Origin: JAXLVB01 sp046329195
GTDB taxonomy: Bacteria > Bacteroidota > Bacteroidia > Cytophagales > Spirosomataceae
NCBI GenBank assembly: GCA_046329195.1
Contig: JAXLVB010000001.1
Coordinates: 2,666,001 to 2,730,000 of the forward strand
Length of the DNA stretch: 64,000 nt
Reading direction: 5' to 3'
The notes beneath the pieces are model-generated. The model was not told where the DNA came from. It ran no database searches and saw only the letters and a list, made by a program, of their open reading frames with translations. Of this stretch, positions 62,583 to 64,000 are shown one piece after another. How positions within the stretch are numbered: the first letter of the stretch is position 1; each line of letters begins with the position of its first letter. The translations under genes were made by a program, and so were the position numbers.

Positions 62583-64000
62583 TGAAGACATTAATTATTA
62601 CCTTGCTTTTTGCATTTGAATTAAGCTTGGGTTTTAGTCAAAATATAGAAACAGATAGCTTAAAACATGAATTATCAATCAGCAAAGCCGATACACATCG
62701 GGTGATGCTTTTAACGCAAATATCCGGCTATTTTGGTGCTATAAATATTGATTCAGGCATTTATTACGCTCAACAATCCTTAGCACTTTCCAGAGAAATT
62801 GCATTTGCAGAGGGCGAAGCAGAAGCTTTAGGTATATTGGCTTGGCATCTACGAACTTCCGGTAATAACTCAAAAGCATTAGAGTTGTATCTGAAACAAT
62901 TTAAAATTGCGGATAAAAATCATTTTTTTAAACAAAAAGGAGATGCTCTTCGGGTGATGGGGATGATTTATCGAGATGCGTTTAAAGATACTGATAAAGG
63001 ATTAAAATTTCTTTATAAAGCAAGAGCCATATATGATTCGATTCAGGATTTTAACGGTTTAACTCAAGTTGAAACCATCATAGGTTATACTTATATACCC
63101 ATTAAACAATTGGACTCTGCCGATTATTATCTCCGGTTGGCAGAGCAGCACAACATTCAATATAACATCAATTTTAATAGTGTCCTTTATAGGTTTAAAG
63201 GTCATTTTTATAAAGAGAGAGGGGATACACGAAAGGCTATTTATTATTACAATCAGAGTTTGAAAGCGGCGTATGTAGATAGGAATAATTTGGAAAGTTG
63301 TGTAAACAATTTGAGTTTAGGAATAATTTATCGAGACTTAAATCAACTTGATTCTGCCATTTATTTTACAACAACCGCCTTAAAGGAGGCTCAAAAAGTG
63401 AATTCCTATAATAACATAATTCGTTCAGCAACACTATTACATGATTTAAATAGAAAAACCAATCCCATAAAAGCACTTGAATATCTTGAAATAGCATCCG
63501 CAGCCAAGGATAGTGTGCAAGAAAAGAGCATTTCAACTGCCCTGAAAAGTATTTTAGACATTGATGCTCAGGAAAGTCAATACGAAATTGATACTGCTAA
63601 AAAGGAATATCGGAATAACATTCGGCAATATGGTTTATTGGCAGGATTGGTTGTGTTTTCATTCATCGGTTTAATCCTTTATCGCAATAATCGCCAAAAA
63701 CAAAAAGTCAATATCCTTTTGCAGGAGCAAAAAGAAAAAGTAGAGACCACTTTATCTCAACTCAGATCCACTCAAACCCAACTCATCCAAAAAGAAAAAC
63801 TGGCCAGCTTAGGCGAGTTGACAGCAGGTATCGCTCATGAGATTCAGAATCCATTAAACTTTGTCAATAATTTTTCAGAACTCAGTGGCGAACTGCTTGA
63901 TGAAATGGAGGAAGAAATTGACAAAGGAAATGCCGAAGAAGTCAAGGCGATTTCAAGTGATTTGAAGCAAAATCTCCAGAAAATCAACCATCACGGCAAG
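62582..64000 (+). CDS. Sensor histidine kinase 5, TPR sensor (3' end beyond window)
   Basis: The frame runs open from the ATG at 62582 to the window edge (473 codons). A signal peptide (MKTLIITLLFAFELSLGFSQ) is followed by TPR repeats (about 25-330; LDSLKHEL-like start shared with kinase 2), a membrane helix (about 352-369, YGLLAGLVVFSFIGLILY), coiled coil and HisKA with His419 (GIAHEIQNP). The sequence stops before the ATPase domain. The start overlaps the stop of kinase 4 (TGATG), so translation is coupled. Its HisKA DNA is nearly the same as in kinase 2. Confidence 0.9.
   Translation, partial: MKTLIITLLFAFELSLGFSQNIETDSLKHELSISKADTHRVMLLTQISGYFGAINIDSGIYYAQQSLALSREIAFAEGEAEALGILAWHLRTSGNNSKALELYLKQFKIADKNHFFKQKGDALRVMGMIYRDAFKDTDKGLKFLYKARAIYDSIQDFNGLTQVETIIGYTYIPIKQLDSADYYLRLAEQHNIQYNINFNSVLYRFKGHFYKERGDTRKAIYYYNQSLKAAYVDRNNLESCVNNLSLGIIYRDLNQLDSAIYFTTTALKEAQKVNSYNNIIRSATLLHDLNRKTNPIKALEYLEIASAAKDSVQEKSISTALKSILDIDAQESQYEIDTAKKEYRNNIRQYGLLAGLVVFSFIGLILYRNNRQKQKVNILLQEQKEKVETTLSQLRSTQTQLIQKEKLASLGELTAGIAHEIQNPLNFVNNFSELSGELLDEMEEEIDKGNAEEVKAISSDLKQNLQKINHHGK

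Overview
The window reads as chromosome of a Bacteroidota bacterium, most likely order Cytophagales (Spirosomaceae-like; inference). Supporting signs are several TAnnTTTG-type -7 promoter boxes close to start codons, a type IX secretion (T9SS) type B sorting domain on a 4195-residue adhesin, many OmpA-tailed and lipobox exported proteins, a sphingolipid-type short-chain dehydrogenase, and planctomycete-style DUF1553/DUF1501 genes of the sort also seen in Cytophagales. No rRNA, tRNA or CRISPR array was seen.

Region 1 (1-11842, mostly + strand): the tail of a TPR protein; a three-gene alkylation-repair cluster (AraC-HTH/O6-methylguanine methyltransferase, a stand-alone Ada zinc-domain protein, AlkB); then a respiratory/hydrolytic envelope set: DUF1549/DUF1553 c-type cytochrome, Uma2 nuclease, a lipoprotein, DUF1501, DUF1569, a Tat-exported NHL propeller, and a DUF2231/cytochrome c/LRR membrane protein. 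The lipoprotein gene is bracketed by a 40-bp direct duplication of the DUF1501 gene start.

Region 2 (11843-18578) is an AT-rich accessory island: a degenerate threefold REP-like repeat, a small SEDS-like membrane protein, a MITE with 3-bp target duplication, an IS3-family element with an A6G frameshift site, and three small minus-strand genes separated by palindromic spacers and 122-bp direct repeats.

Region 3 (18579-38680) holds an aminotransferase divergent from GlgE, the giant T9SS adhesin (14 Ig-like repeats, 5 exact 387-bp SdrD_B repeats, DUF11 and CHU_C domains), an FGE-like lipoprotein, a second MITE, a 3-ketosphinganine-reductase-like SDR, a monoacylglycerol-lipase-like hydrolase and an exported Fe/Mn superoxide dismutase.

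Region 4 (38968-52359) is one long + strand run of ten signal-peptide genes: two LamG/OmpA paralogues at the two ends, a PA14/OmpA protein, a metzincin-type metalloprotease and six unrecognised exported proteins. It is the best candidate here for an undescribed system. A convergent YCII(DGPF)/ECF sigma pair follows.

Region 5 (54206-64000) is a tandem array of five paralogous membrane histidine kinases with different sensors (7TM-DISM-like or TPR) but near-identical kinase cores and no response regulator. Four of them carry different palindromic DNA elements inserted in frame inside the kinase coding sequence, which is the most unusual signal in the window.
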